A stretch of 64,000 nt of DNA from Bradyrhizobium agreste. GTDB taxonomy: Bacteria > Pseudomonadota > Alphaproteobacteria > Rhizobiales > Xanthobacteraceae. The notes beneath the pieces were generated by a model. That model saw only the letters and a program-made list of their open reading frames with translations. It ran no database searches and was not told where the DNA came from. How positions within the stretch are numbered: position 1 is the stretch's first letter; every line of letters begins with the position of its first letter. The stretch is from NCBI RefSeq assembly GCF_016031625.1, contig NZ_JACCHP010000001.1, positions 310,001 to 374,000 on the forward strand. Reading direction: 5' to 3'. Below are positions 19,611 through 28,413 of the stretch, in pieces. The translations under genes and the position numbers were made by a program.

Positions 19611-20417
19611 AAACCGTCAGTGTTGTGGTTGTATTCGCGAGACGGCAGCAGGATTTCCCCAAATTCTGCAGCTTTTTCGCTCGTTCCGGGCCGACCATGC
19701 GACATATTCGCCGCGCCTCGGTTGATGTGGGAATTTCTTTCGCATCCTTGCGGCAACAGCCAAGGCCCGAGAAGATCTGGCGTTAGCTGAAAATGAACGC
19801 CTACCACGCTTGCGAAAACAACGGGAATCTCGTCATCGGCCTGCTCAACTCAACTATGACCGCCGCCGACTCATCGATCCGGTCGAAAGCACCTGTTCAT
19901 TCGCCATCGCCACTCTCTCCCTCGACAGTGCCTGAGTTGGCCACGGTCGCGCGGCTCAAAATCGCCTTAGCGTCAATAAAGACCCACAACGGCACCTAGT
20001 TCCGCCCTCTAGGCAGCTTTCTTGGTGGTTGAAGTCGACTTGGTGCGCGGCTTAAGTGGCAGTAGTAGCTTCCCTTGCTTAAGGCCGGGCTGGTGCTGGA
20101 ATCGCGCTAGCTTGCACCCGAACCGCATTAGGTTACATTGCAGCCAGACCCACATTGTCTGAAGCCACAGGACCCGCTGCCTCACTGGGGCTCATCCTGA
20201 GACACGATCATGTCGGTGAGGGCCACCAAAGGCCTTGTCGCTTCCTTTATCAACAACCTGAGATTACTATCGAGGCAGACGTACTACAGATTGAGAACAA
20301 CGTGAGACCCACGAGAATTTCGGCACCGGTAATGCCAACGTCTCCGGAAGACAAGGTGGTCTGCGCGACTTTGCTTGCATTCACCGCTTGGCTGTTCGTT
20401 GATTACCTATTTTTTAT
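19611..20417. other. Intergenic or decayed sequence
   Basis: No convincing gene. A minus ORF at 20009-20128 (39 codons, basic tail PRTKSTSTTKKAA) and a plus ORF at 19793-19999 (68 codons) are open, but neither has a recognisable motif. Confidence 0.35.
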
Positions 20418-20910
20418 ATGTCTGAGGGCGAGATGTTTAATTGGGGAACAGTTCCGCAGTGGCTTACGGCTTTGATCGCCGGTGGGGCGTTGATTGCAGC
20501 TATGGTGTCCATTAGCAGTCAGCGCGAGATCGCGCGAAAGCGGGGCGCAATGGACTTCTTCGCAAAGACACGCTCGCTTCACACAAGAAGTTCACCGATG
20601 CGGTCGCGGTGCTCGATACCCACCTAAAGGCGGGAAAACCGTGCGCCGATTTTGTCTCTACTCCAGAGTATTGGCATATCAGAGACTATCTAAATCTGCA
20701 TGAGCTTATGGCCGTCGGCGTTAAGAACGATGTGTTCGACGATCATGTTTGCTTTAATTTCTGGTCTAGGGAATTGGGTGATGCCTACAGGCGCACCAAG
20801 CAATTTGATTGAGTACATCCAAACCAAGGAAGCCGACGAGCACGATACTTACACCGAGCTTGTGGATTTAGCTTTGCGGTGGCTGGAGAGAGAGAGAGCC
20901 CGCTGTCCGC
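20418..20910 (+). pseudogene. DUF4760-like gene with two frameshifts
   Basis: The first frame has MFNWGTVPQWLTALIAGG and ISSQREIARKRGAMDFFAKT. After about 20580 the family sequence continues in another frame (VLDTHLKAGKPCADFVSTPE, YLNLHELMAVGVKNDVFDD, CFNFWSRELGDAYRRTK), and after about 20805 in a third (LIEYIQTKEADEHDTYTELV). This order is that of DUF4760 membrane-anchored proteins. Two shifts mark it as a pseudogene. Confidence 0.7.
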
Positions 20911-20968
20911 CGCGGTCTACATCACCAAGCTGCCTAAGTGGGCAAGCGGCGTCAGTGCGGGCTGCCTA

Positions 20969-21213
20969 TCGCTCCCAGCGCCCCGCCTTGCTCGCCGCCA
21001 GCTCGATCAGCTCAGGCCGCTTCCAGTCCCGCACCAGCATCTGCGCGAACCCAGTCGCGCCGCGCCGTAGTTGATATGGCCCTCTGCAATCTCCTCGGCG
21101 AGCGTCTCCAATGTCCAGTTGACCACGTGCGGACGAGCCCGGCGACCTTGGTCGTCAGGCTGGGCCTTTGCCGTCCGGGCCAGCTCGGACGAGGTGCTGC
21201 GCGCCGGGCGCAT
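20969..21213 (-). pseudogene. Unidentified gene remnant
   Basis: Two minus frames join into a plausible C-terminus: VVNWTLETLAEEIAEGHINY then FAQMLVRDWKRPELIELAAS and KAGRWER before a stop at about 20969, with a shift near 21040. Family not recognised. Confidence 0.4.
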
Positions 21214-21384
21214 CAGCGTGCTTTTCAGCGAACTGGCGGAAGTACAGTTCGATCAGGTTCAGGTTGGTCACATGCATTCGATCTGGTCCAAAGTTGCGAG
21301 GTGACGCCGCCAACGCCGTCCCGAGTCGATTTTCTCACTCCGACGCCCCCGTTCTGCTCCAATCATTCCGACCGCCGATCTGTT

Positions 21385-21430
21385 GCTCCGCTTCCAGTTA
21401 ACCCCTAAAGGGATTTAACTGGAGCGGAGC
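21385..21430. repeat. Long imperfect hairpin / inverted repeat
   Basis: Arms GCTCCGCTTCCAGTTAA and TTAACTGGAGCGGAGC pair with one bulge, and the centre adds CCC-TAAA-GGG, giving an almost continuous 20-bp stem. It lies between two decayed genes. It could be a terminator without a T-run, a replication or recombination site, or an extragenic palindrome. Confidence 0.6.
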
Positions 21431-21488
21431 AGATCAGGTGCGCCAGTTGCTCCGGTTCTGCTCCGCTCAACTTGAGCAGCCAGAGCTC

Positions 21489-21720
21489 CTAATCGTGGTC
21501 AGCGGCCTCAATGAACTTCTTCGGCTTGCGGCGCTCGTCGGACCACTCGAACTCGACCAAAGCGCCCGTTTCCCGCCATGTCTTGAGCAGCGCCACGACC
21601 TTGGCCCGATTCCGCTTCTCGGTACAGGCCCAGCGTCTTCGCGACCGCGATACCAACCTAGCCGTCCACCTGTTGGTCGGCGCGCCATTAGCCGGCCTTG
21701 ATCGCCTGAGCGCACCGCTC
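21489..21720 (-). pseudogene. C-terminal remnant of a RepA-like AAA ATPase/helicase
   Basis: The end of the minus frame (EKRNRAKVVALLKTWRETGA, EFEWSDERRKPKKFIEA) and, in another frame just upstream, WRADQQVDGWVGIAVAKTLG-like sequence match the C-terminal winged-helix region of plasmid or phage-type RepA ATPases. A stop codon and a shift separate the pieces. The ATPase core is absent. Confidence 0.5.
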
Positions 21721-21830
21721 AAAGTCCGACTCCGATTGTTTCCGAAAAATGCAATCCGGCATCCTTGGCGCGTCCCTCGGGCGAGTGTGGGAGTCGGGCT
21801 GGCCAATTTGGCTCACTCAAGTCTCTAAGC

Positions 21831-21860
21831 GCGTCAGCTTGCCGACAGCTGATCCTAATA
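21831..21860 (+). promoter_or_regulatory. tts box (TtsI binding site)
   Basis: GTCAGCTTGCCGACAGCT at 21833-21850 differs from the rhizobial tts consensus GTCAGCTTNTCGNNAGCT at one defined base (C for T after the N); the flanking CC and TA elements are also present. It lies about 60 bases upstream of the effector start. Confidence 0.85.
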
Positions 21861-21920
21861 GAGGGAGAACCAGAGAGCGAATCTGCTCAGGATGGCGAAC
21901 CGACTCAAACGGAGAGGGAT

Positions 21921-23282
21921 ATGGACCCATTTAACAGCATCAACCCATTCGACCGGGATTTCGCTGCTTACAACGCCGCGGTGACACAACCGCAACAGCA
22001 GCAAGCGGAGTTTGAGCCGTACTTGGCTGAAATCCCGCAGCTTGATACCACTGCCGTCGCAGGGTTTCCTGTGTCTCCAGATCGCTACTATCCTCATCTG
22101 CCTGACGAAGACTGTAGACTCGCCGAGGCGCTGGAATTGGGGGCCAGCGGTCCTCATCCCGAAAACGCAGTCACCAGAGGCATCGGGCACGTCGCTGCGC
22201 AGCACAGCGCGCGGGAAGCCTCGAGTTGGCCGAGCGAGCTGAGTGCGCAAGGTCACGATCAAGATTCGTTGCGAGGGATGATCGGTGAAGCCGTCCTAGC
22301 ATCGTCTCTCAGGCCAACCGCGCATGACCACCAAGCACCGGATCCCGGAGAAGCCGTTCGTCAGTTCAACTGGAGCGACGGCTACCAGCTGGCTCCGAAC
22401 GAACTGACCGGGAGCGCCCCCCTTTCAAGTCACGCGCCCCTCATGGGTGAGGATTACAGCGAGCAGTTGAGGCCCGCGAAGAGGCAGAGGACGCTAAGCC
22501 AGCCGGAACTGGATGTCATTGAGCGCCAGCTGAGCGAGCCGGGCAATTCAATGGTTCGTGTGCTGATGGAAAGCAACGGCGCACCGTCGCCTTTCGGGCC
22601 AGCGGACAGTTCGCCATTGGTCCTTCCTGAGGAAGGTTACGATCAGGATCAGCTGTGGGCGATGGTGCAAGACGCCGGCCCATCATCGTCTCTCGAGCCA
22701 ACCGCGCGCCATCAGCCGACCCTGAATTTAGGAACGGTCGTTCGTCCCTTCAACTTTCGGCAGGGCCACCAGCACGCGTCGGCTGCGCTTGACGGTAGCG
22801 GCATCCCGAGCCAGGACAGCCGGCCCAACAGCTTTATCGTTCACAATGACCGCTACACAGCGCTATTCGTACCCGCGGCGGCGATGAGGCCAAGCACCCC
22901 ACTCAATGCGCCAGGCCCTGCCATTCCTCTCGGATCTCGACCGGAAAACGTTCCGCAGCCCAGCGCGCAGCCAGCAAATCGAGTCTTACCAGCGCTGCTT
23001 GGACGTTCGATGGAGCAAGCCGCTCCGGCGTCCTCCAGGGCTGAGAGGACGTCCCCCGCGGCCCGCGAGGTTTATGCTGCATCATTCGCCGTTCCCGAGA
23101 ATTTTTCGCACGGCACCCAACCCGCCTCGCACACGATGCTCTCGAAGCTCGGCCGCTGGGGCCTCCTGCCGGACGCGGCGCAGCCGGTAAAGCAATACGA
23201 CATTCGCGGCGAGCTCTACACCGCGCTCCTGGGGCCGGGAGGGCCCAACGACGTTTGGCTCATTCATCACCCGAGAATGTAG
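21921..23282 (+). CDS. Candidate type III effector with internal repeat and shared C-terminal domain
   Basis: 453 aa from the ATG at 21921 (MDPFNSINPFDRDFAAYNAA); the frame is open upstream but this start lies correctly below the tts box. The N-terminal 50 residues are Ser/Gln/Pro-rich and lack a signal peptide, as expected for type III export. Residues 111-165 and 239-293 are degenerate copies of one segment (GHDQDSLRGMI and GYDQDQLWAMV). PAKRQRT near 185-191 could be a nuclear import signal. The last about 70 residues (PENFSHGTQPASHTMLSKLG to the terminal VWLIHHPRM) recur in the effector at the right edge of the window. Catalytic function unknown. Confidence 0.75.
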   Translation: MDPFNSINPFDRDFAAYNAAVTQPQQQQAEFEPYLAEIPQLDTTAVAGFPVSPDRYYPHLPDEDCRLAEALELGASGPHPENAVTRGIGHVAAQHSAREASSWPSELSAQGHDQDSLRGMIGEAVLASSLRPTAHDHQAPDPGEAVRQFNWSDGYQLAPNELTGSAPLSSHAPLMGEDYSEQLRPAKRQRTLSQPELDVIERQLSEPGNSMVRVLMESNGAPSPFGPADSSPLVLPEEGYDQDQLWAMVQDAGPSSSLEPTARHQPTLNLGTVVRPFNFRQGHQHASAALDGSGIPSQDSRPNSFIVHNDRYTALFVPAAAMRPSTPLNAPGPAIPLGSRPENVPQPSAQPANRVLPALLGRSMEQAAPASSRAERTSPAAREVYAASFAVPENFSHGTQPASHTMLSKLGRWGLLPDAAQPVKQYDIRGELYTALLGPGGPNDVWLIHHPRM

Positions 23283-24763
23283 ATGCCGAGGGGCAATCTC
23301 AAGCTGGGAGCCCGTCCACATAGCTTCGGTATTGGATTTGTTAATGGACCATAGCTTGCTCCAGCGACTCTTGCGAGCTTGGCGCGGTTCCGGGCGGTGC
23401 GGGTGAGCGCTACCTGACCCGATTAAATTCCGCGCATCATCGCTGTGCGGCTCCTCGTTGAGCCGCACAGCCATCGCCCTCTTTGCGAAGCGCCGGCGGC
23501 GCCAAAGAAGAACACCTACAGTGTTATTGCCGTTGCGTTTTACAGCATTGCCCTTACTCGGGACCTCCTCAAGTCCCGAGACAGGGGAAGCATCCTCGGA
23601 GTAAGGAGGTCGCTTCCGGCGCCCCGTTGAACACGCGTCGGCTGAGCTTAGCTGGCTGCAGATGGGTTTGGTCGTCCATTAGCCCCGTATGCACATCCTG
23701 GTCGCGGCCTTCCGCAGAAAGCCCTTCAACGTCGCGCGCTGCAGCGGCGTCGTCGTCTGTCACTGCCGTATCTTCGGGATCAGCAATGGTCGGAATACCG
23801 AGCGCGATCTTCATTGCTCTAGCGCCGATCGACGGCTTCCGCAGCTGAGCCCGTGCTGCCCGACGTTGCCGCCACCGCTCGTGTCCCGGTTATAGCTCGT
23901 GAGATCTGCATTCAGCGCCTCCGCGGAAGTCGGCCAGCAATGCCCTTCTTGTTTTCTTGACGCAAGATAGTCGCTGAACCTCTAAGATTAGTGCATAAAT
24001 CGTGGCAGTGTCTGTCGCTGCTCCGGGTTTGAACTCTTTGACATCAGGGGCTCCGGGACCGAAGCGAGCTATCGCCAAATTTGGTGACGGCGTTGCCGGT
24101 CAGGCGCGGCGATTATGAGCTGATGGTCGGTCGGCTTGGCGATGACCTCGATCCCGTCGTTGAATGTCACAGTGTTCGGCCGGGACGTCTTAGAAAGAAA
24201 CGGGCCGAACAAGTAAGGCAGGCGCTGGTTGATGGTTCGATTAACTCCTGGCCATGTTCCCTTGAGGTGAGCCTTCGATTCAGGGAAATTAACGTCTACC
24301 CTGCGTCAGCTCCGCTGTGGGTCTCGACACTGGGAGAGCATAGCCATTCATGCGCCGCCCAGCCTGGCCTGGGTTTGCCGATGATATGAGACAATCGGCC
24401 TGCGAACGGCTGGGGCGTCGGACAAAACGCATAGGCGTGTCCTTCGGGCAGCATCAGCCGCTTTGCAAAACCCCTGTCCGTCGACCGCTACGCACCTGAT
24501 GCTGGACCATGGAGTCCAGCCTCGCCGTGCGTCGCGCGGATGATGCCAATGTCCCGACGGCGAAACGCTGGCGCCAGTCCTGCAGCATCTTCTCGTGAAG
24601 CGACAGCCGAAATCCTGATCCGTAGCAGCCGCTGCCGAAACGAACGCAGAGATCGAGGAGAACTCGAGATTGTGACGGAGACCGGTTAAAGACCTACCAG
24701 CTTTTGCAGGAGATCCGATGGCCCAGGTTAGTTAGCTTGCTAGTGTTAGTGAGTTTGGGAGAT
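23283..24763. other. No supported gene; decayed sequence
   Basis: Short frames only, for example 23569-23814 minus (81 codons, acidic, starting MKIALGIPTIADPEDTAVTD) and 24081-24389 plus. None has a recognisable motif. From about 24700 the base composition becomes visibly more AT-rich, leading into the SET-domain gene. Confidence 0.35.
23552..23606. repeat. Nested inverted repeat
   Basis: An inner 8-bp stem CTCGGGAC/GTCCCGAG (23557-23564 with 23573-23580) sits inside an alternative outer stem CCTTACTC/GAGTAAGG (23552-23559 with 23599-23606). The shared CTC means only one form can occur at a time. It may be the terminator region of the effector gene or an unrelated palindrome. Confidence 0.4.
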
Positions 24764-25189
24764 ATGTCAGTGTTGATTGTTGAAACTATTTTGAAGCCAG
24801 ACCGGTTTGGCGGTATTGGACTTTTCTCTGCTACTCTTTTGCCTAAAGGTGCATTGATTTGGATTCATAACCCAATCGTTGACATTGCCGTGACACCTGA
24901 ACAGTACGCAACTTTACCTCGAACATTTCAAGCTTTACTGGACAAGCATGCCTATCCCAGAGACCTCGACGTTGATGATGGTGTTCTAGAGTACAATGCT
25001 GACAACGCCCGTTTCATGAATCACAGCAGTCAGCCAAACACATATCAAGACGATCATTGCCGAATTTTCACAGCCCGTGAGATACAACCGGGCGAAGAAC
25101 TGACTTGCGATTACTTGTCGTTCGATCCAAGGTGCGACTTATCGTGGGTCAAAGAGCTATCGCCGAATGTTGGTGCCTCAAGAGGCTAG
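24764..25189 (+). CDS. Stand-alone SET-domain protein (putative lysine methyltransferase)
   Basis: 141 aa from MSVLIVETILKPDR; the frame is open from a TTG at 24704. SET motifs appear in order: GIGLFSATLLPKG (SAM-binding GxG), NADNARFMNHSSQPNTY (the RFxNHSC-PN motif with Ser for Cys) and GEELTCDYLSFD. The protein is little more than the SET core. It would transfer methyl groups from SAM to a protein lysine. Codon use is AT-rich compared with neighbours, suggesting recent transfer. Lying between effector genes, it could be an exported modifier of host proteins, but no tts box is visible and export is speculation. Confidence 0.8.
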   Translation: MSVLIVETILKPDRFGGIGLFSATLLPKGALIWIHNPIVDIAVTPEQYATLPRTFQALLDKHAYPRDLDVDDGVLEYNADNARFMNHSSQPNTYQDDHCRIFTAREIQPGEELTCDYLSFDPRCDLSWVKELSPNVGASRG

Positions 25190-25748
25190 GCGGCAGCGGA
25201 TTGAGCCTGCGGTCTGGCGACTTCTATTCCGTCGGCGAATTTACATGGGGGGAGTTTCGGCAACTTTTTGTGGCCATTGACACTAGGCCAGCTTTTCTCG
25301 GCGACCTCCCGAGCTTGAAGATCATAGCGAGCGCCATCTTGTTCGACAGACATTCCTTGGCGCGCATTGTGTGGTGGCGCACGGTCGCGAACGCGCTCAC
25401 GTTGACATGGACGGGTTTGAAACAACCACAACTGCGCGATCCCACGGGCGTCGTTCCAGTCGGTCTTCACCGGCATAGCTGAAAGCACTGCCTTGCCTGG
25501 CGGGCAAACTAACGGCCGGAAGCCCCTGTCCGATTAATTCGCGTCAGCCATTCTGAAGTCGGTCCTGCTTCCAGGCCCACCCGCTCAACTTGACTGGTCC
25601 AAGGCTCAAGGTGCCCACAATCGAAGGCACAGAACAACCTTCCCGGTCCCGTCGACCTCGCATATCGCAAGCAATTAAGGCAAACATCCCGGCCGACGTA
25701 GATCATGGCTTTCCCCTTCCAATGAACGGGTTCATGATCGCCAGGCAA
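25190..25748 (-). pseudogene. IS110-family transposase remnant
   Basis: The N-terminal piece (KAMIYVGRDVCLN, then QVERVGLEAGPTSEWL) and the following MLSAMPVKTDWNDARGIAQL and RYDLQAREV segments are spread over different frames. They match the DEDD-type N-terminal half of IS110 transposases, including the KTDxNDARGIA motif. The C-terminal half and ends are missing. Confidence 0.75.
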
Positions 25749-25984
25749 AAGGGGCTACTCGGCACATAGGCCAGGCGATCATAGGAGATCGAATCATCGT
25801 CCCCTCAGCCGCTGGCGGCAAAAGCGCCACCTAATTGCCTCGTCGCCCAACTCCCGCATTCTCCGTAACGTCAAACTATTTTTCGAATCGATCGACATCA
25901 TACTCAAAAAATAAAAGCCCTATTTTATATCCCGATGCTAGCGTCCGCGCGCTGGCGATATGCCGGTCAGTATGGAGAAAGTGG

Positions 25985-26131
25985 ATGAATACGACCGCTA
26001 TCAATGAAACCGCTATCAATGAAACGGTGCAGGACCTCGGGGACGCCACCGAGCTCACAAAAGGCTTTGGGGGCTCGTGGCGCGCAGAACACACGACCGG
26101 CGATTATTATTACGTGGATGAGTCCGATTGA
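25985..26131 (+). CDS. Lasso peptide precursor (A)
   Basis: 48 aa from the ATG at 25985, after GGAGAAAGT. Residues 1-26 are the leader, ending GDATELTK with Thr at the penultimate position, the residue recognised by the maturation enzymes of most lasso peptides. The core begins at Gly27: ring GFGGSWRAE, tail HTTGDYYYVDESD (22 residues). Gly1 and Glu9 of the core would form a nine-residue macrolactam; the three Tyr at core 15-17 are plausible plugs. The leader contains an exact tandem duplication of 15 bases encoding TAINE twice. The mature peptide is acidic. B, C and D genes follow directly on the same strand. The product is not one I recognise. Confidence 0.9.
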   Translation: MNTTAINETAINETVQDLGDATELTKGFGGSWRAEHTTGDYYYVDESD

Positions 26132-26143
26132 CGCGGACCGTCT

Positions 26144-26173
26144 TGATGGGATGGGCTTCGGCCCATCCCATCA
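26144..26173 (+). promoter_or_regulatory. Perfect 13-bp hairpin with TTCG loop between lasso A and B genes
   Basis: TGATGGGATGGGC pairs perfectly with GCCCATCCCATCA around a TTCG tetraloop, starting 13 bases after the precursor stop. No T-run follows. It should stabilise the precursor message and limit read-through or translation of B, C and D, giving more precursor than enzymes. Confidence 0.75.
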
Positions 26174-26203
26174 GTTAGAGGCGGTGGGCAAGGGATCGCT
26201 GCT

Positions 26204-26761
26204 GTGAGCGACATATTTCATGCGTGGTCTAACGGGCGTTGGATCAGCCTCGACCTGCAATCCAATCGTTACAGCATGGCGAGCACATCTGCAGCTTGTC
26301 CGGAGGAGCGTGAACGGCTAACCGAGACGACGGCAAAGTTGCGCGATTGCCTGAGTTCACCGCCAGCCTTTCTCCCACCCCTCCATCTGGTGTGGCACTA
26401 TGCGCGTGCGGCTCATGCTGCTCGTTTCATTCGCAGCCAGACCATCGCTCGTCAACTCGACTTTTTACGTGCCTCGCGTCGGGGTACGGCACCGGCGTCC
26501 ATGGGAGTCGAAAGAATCCACTACTACGCCAGCGTATTCCAACATCTGCGCAATCTTCGGTTCCGCCGCCCGCGCTGTCTTGAGGATTCCATAGGGGGCT
26601 ATCTGTTTTTCTATCCCTACATCCCATCGCTCGAGCTCCTCGTGGGTGTGAAGCAGCCACCTTTCAGAGCCCACGCCTGGCTGCAATCTGGCGATCTCAT
26701 TTTGAACGACGCGAAGCGTGCTGTGGAGGACTACAGCGTCATCTTGAGATTCGAGAAATGA
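26204..26761 (+). CDS. Lasso peptide maturation protease (B protein, transglutaminase-like)
   Basis: 185 aa from a GTG. The N-terminal FHAWSNGRWISLDLQSNRYS resembles the PqqD/RRE-like leader-binding part of fused B proteins. The C-terminal half is the transglutaminase-like cysteine protease: Cys125 in RRPRCLEDSI, His157 in FRAHAW and Asp169 in LILND form the expected triad. It should cleave the leader after Lys26 with ATP, freeing Gly1 for cyclisation. The stop overlaps the cyclase start (ATGA). Length is usual for proteobacterial B proteins. Confidence 0.88.
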   Translation: MSDIFHAWSNGRWISLDLQSNRYSMASTSAACPEERERLTETTAKLRDCLSSPPAFLPPLHLVWHYARAAHAARFIRSQTIARQLDFLRASRRGTAPASMGVERIHYYASVFQHLRNLRFRRPRCLEDSIGGYLFFYPYIPSLELLVGVKQPPFRAHAWLQSGDLILNDAKRAVEDYSVILRFEK

Positions 26762-28413
26762 GACTCAATGTAGACGGGCTCTTGGATTCAGCGAAGGAGC
26801 TTGCCACCATCATTGTAAACGGCCGCGTGGAAATTACGGTGCTCAACGATATTGTTGACGCCGATACCGGCATGCCGACTGAATTGGAACCAAGACACTT
26901 CAAAGGCACGTCTCTGCCGGAGATTGTCGCCTTGTTGCAGGATCGGTACGCTGGCGATGCGACTTTCATTGTTCGCACGCCAAGTGGCATGGCGATCGTA
27001 CGCCCCCCTTTCTCGGAGATCTCCATCTTCTACCAGGTCAGAAATGATGAGATTGAGTGCTGGGCAGGACTGAAGTTGCCAGATGCCGCCTTGGCGCAAC
27101 GCCACGCCTTCAACTTTGGCTATTTGACTGGCCTGATATGCAACGCGTCCTGGTTGACCCCGGAAACAGGGTTGTGTGGGATTTTTGAGCTACTGAGTGG
27201 CGCGGCGCTCATCGTCTCAAGGGGGACTTTTCGGCAAGTCGATTTTCTGGCGGCCGCCGTAGCCAGGCTCAACACCTCGACGGTCTCTTTCAAGGATGAC
27301 GTCGTCAGTTTTCGCCAATTGATCTCAGCGAGCGTCGCTCACAAAACGCGCCGCTATGGCGGTGCTTTCAGTATTGAATGTTCCGGGGGCCTAGATTCGT
27401 CGGTAGTGGCGCTGGCTGCGGCCGACCTCCACCGAGGCAGGCCCCTTTCCCTCCTGAACAGCTACTCAGAGACGGACGTCAATGGTGACGAACGCTTCTT
27501 TTTTGCCGCGCTAGCCGAGCAGGTGGGCGGCGCGCCAACCTATGTCGAAACGAATGCTCGCTCGTCGATGACCCACCTATCTTCAGAATTGCTGGCTCCA
27601 ACGCCGCGACCTTGTAAGCTAGCGGCCACGATCCCCACAACGGCTCAACTTCACGAGGCTGCGCAGGCCGCAGGATCGCGCATGGTGCTCACAGGAGATG
27701 GTGGCGATCAACTATTTCTCAGAATGCGCCGCTTGACGATGGCCAGAGAGCTGCTCGTCGAATCCCGATCACCACAAGAGGCACTGCGCGAGCTCGCCGG
27801 CCTTGCGATTCAGGCCCGAGCGTCTGTTTGGCGTGTTCTTCGCGAGGTGATCACCGGTAGGAGCGGCTGGGACTTACGCCGACAGATGCTCGGTGATCAT
27901 CGGCCGCAGTCGCCTGTCACGTCAGTGCGGGCGAATTTCGGTGCAGAGCTCGTACCAGGCGCCGAGTCCCTGCGCCACCTCCCGACGACGCGACTGTTTC
28001 AGTTCTGCGGCATGCGTAATGCGGAGCTCAATCGCATCGCACTACGAGACATTGCGGTAGAAGAGCGAAAGGCGTTTGTGTTCTGGCCGCTCATCAAGGC
28101 AGGTCTCGTCGCGGCTCGCCGACATCATCACTCAAATGGAATTGATCGTGCACTTGAGCGCGAGGCCTTCCGGGAACACTTGCCCGACGTGATCTACTAT
28201 CGCGTTGGCAAAGGTGCCGGTCGCGACATGCTAATGCGGTACGAATATGGTGCGTTGGTGTCGCGCATCGAGCGTAGTGCATTGTATCGGCAAGGCTTCA
28301 TCTCCCGCGATCGCCTCCGTTCAGCTATCGATAATTTGTCTTACGACTCAGCGTTTGCGCTCGTTCGTCTCTGCGCTGTTGCCGATTGGATGGACCTTTA
28401 TGAACTGGGGTAA
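26758..28413 (+). CDS. Lasso cyclase (C protein, asparagine-synthetase-like)
   Basis: 551 aa. The ATP-pyrophosphatase motif SGGLDSS is at residues 209-215 and a second nucleotide motif TGDGGDQLF at 312-320, as in asparagine synthetase B-like lasso cyclases. The N-terminal part resembles the glutaminase-like domain but lacks an obvious catalytic Cys2, as usual in this family. It would adenylate the Glu9 side chain and join it to Gly1. Overlaps B by four bases and D by 14. Confidence 0.9.
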   Translation: MRLNVDGLLDSAKELATIIVNGRVEITVLNDIVDADTGMPTELEPRHFKGTSLPEIVALLQDRYAGDATFIVRTPSGMAIVRPPFSEISIFYQVRNDEIECWAGLKLPDAALAQRHAFNFGYLTGLICNASWLTPETGLCGIFELLSGAALIVSRGTFRQVDFLAAAVARLNTSTVSFKDDVVSFRQLISASVAHKTRRYGGAFSIECSGGLDSSVVALAAADLHRGRPLSLLNSYSETDVNGDERFFFAALAEQVGGAPTYVETNARSSMTHLSSELLAPTPRPCKLAATIPTTAQLHEAAQAAGSRMVLTGDGGDQLFLRMRRLTMARELLVESRSPQEALRELAGLAIQARASVWRVLREVITGRSGWDLRRQMLGDHRPQSPVTSVRANFGAELVPGAESLRHLPTTRLFQFCGMRNAELNRIALRDIAVEERKAFVFWPLIKAGLVAARRHHHSNGIDRALEREAFREHLPDVIYYRVGKGAGRDMLMRYEYGALVSRIERSALYRQGFISRDRLRSAIDNLSYDSAFALVRLCAVADWMDLYELG

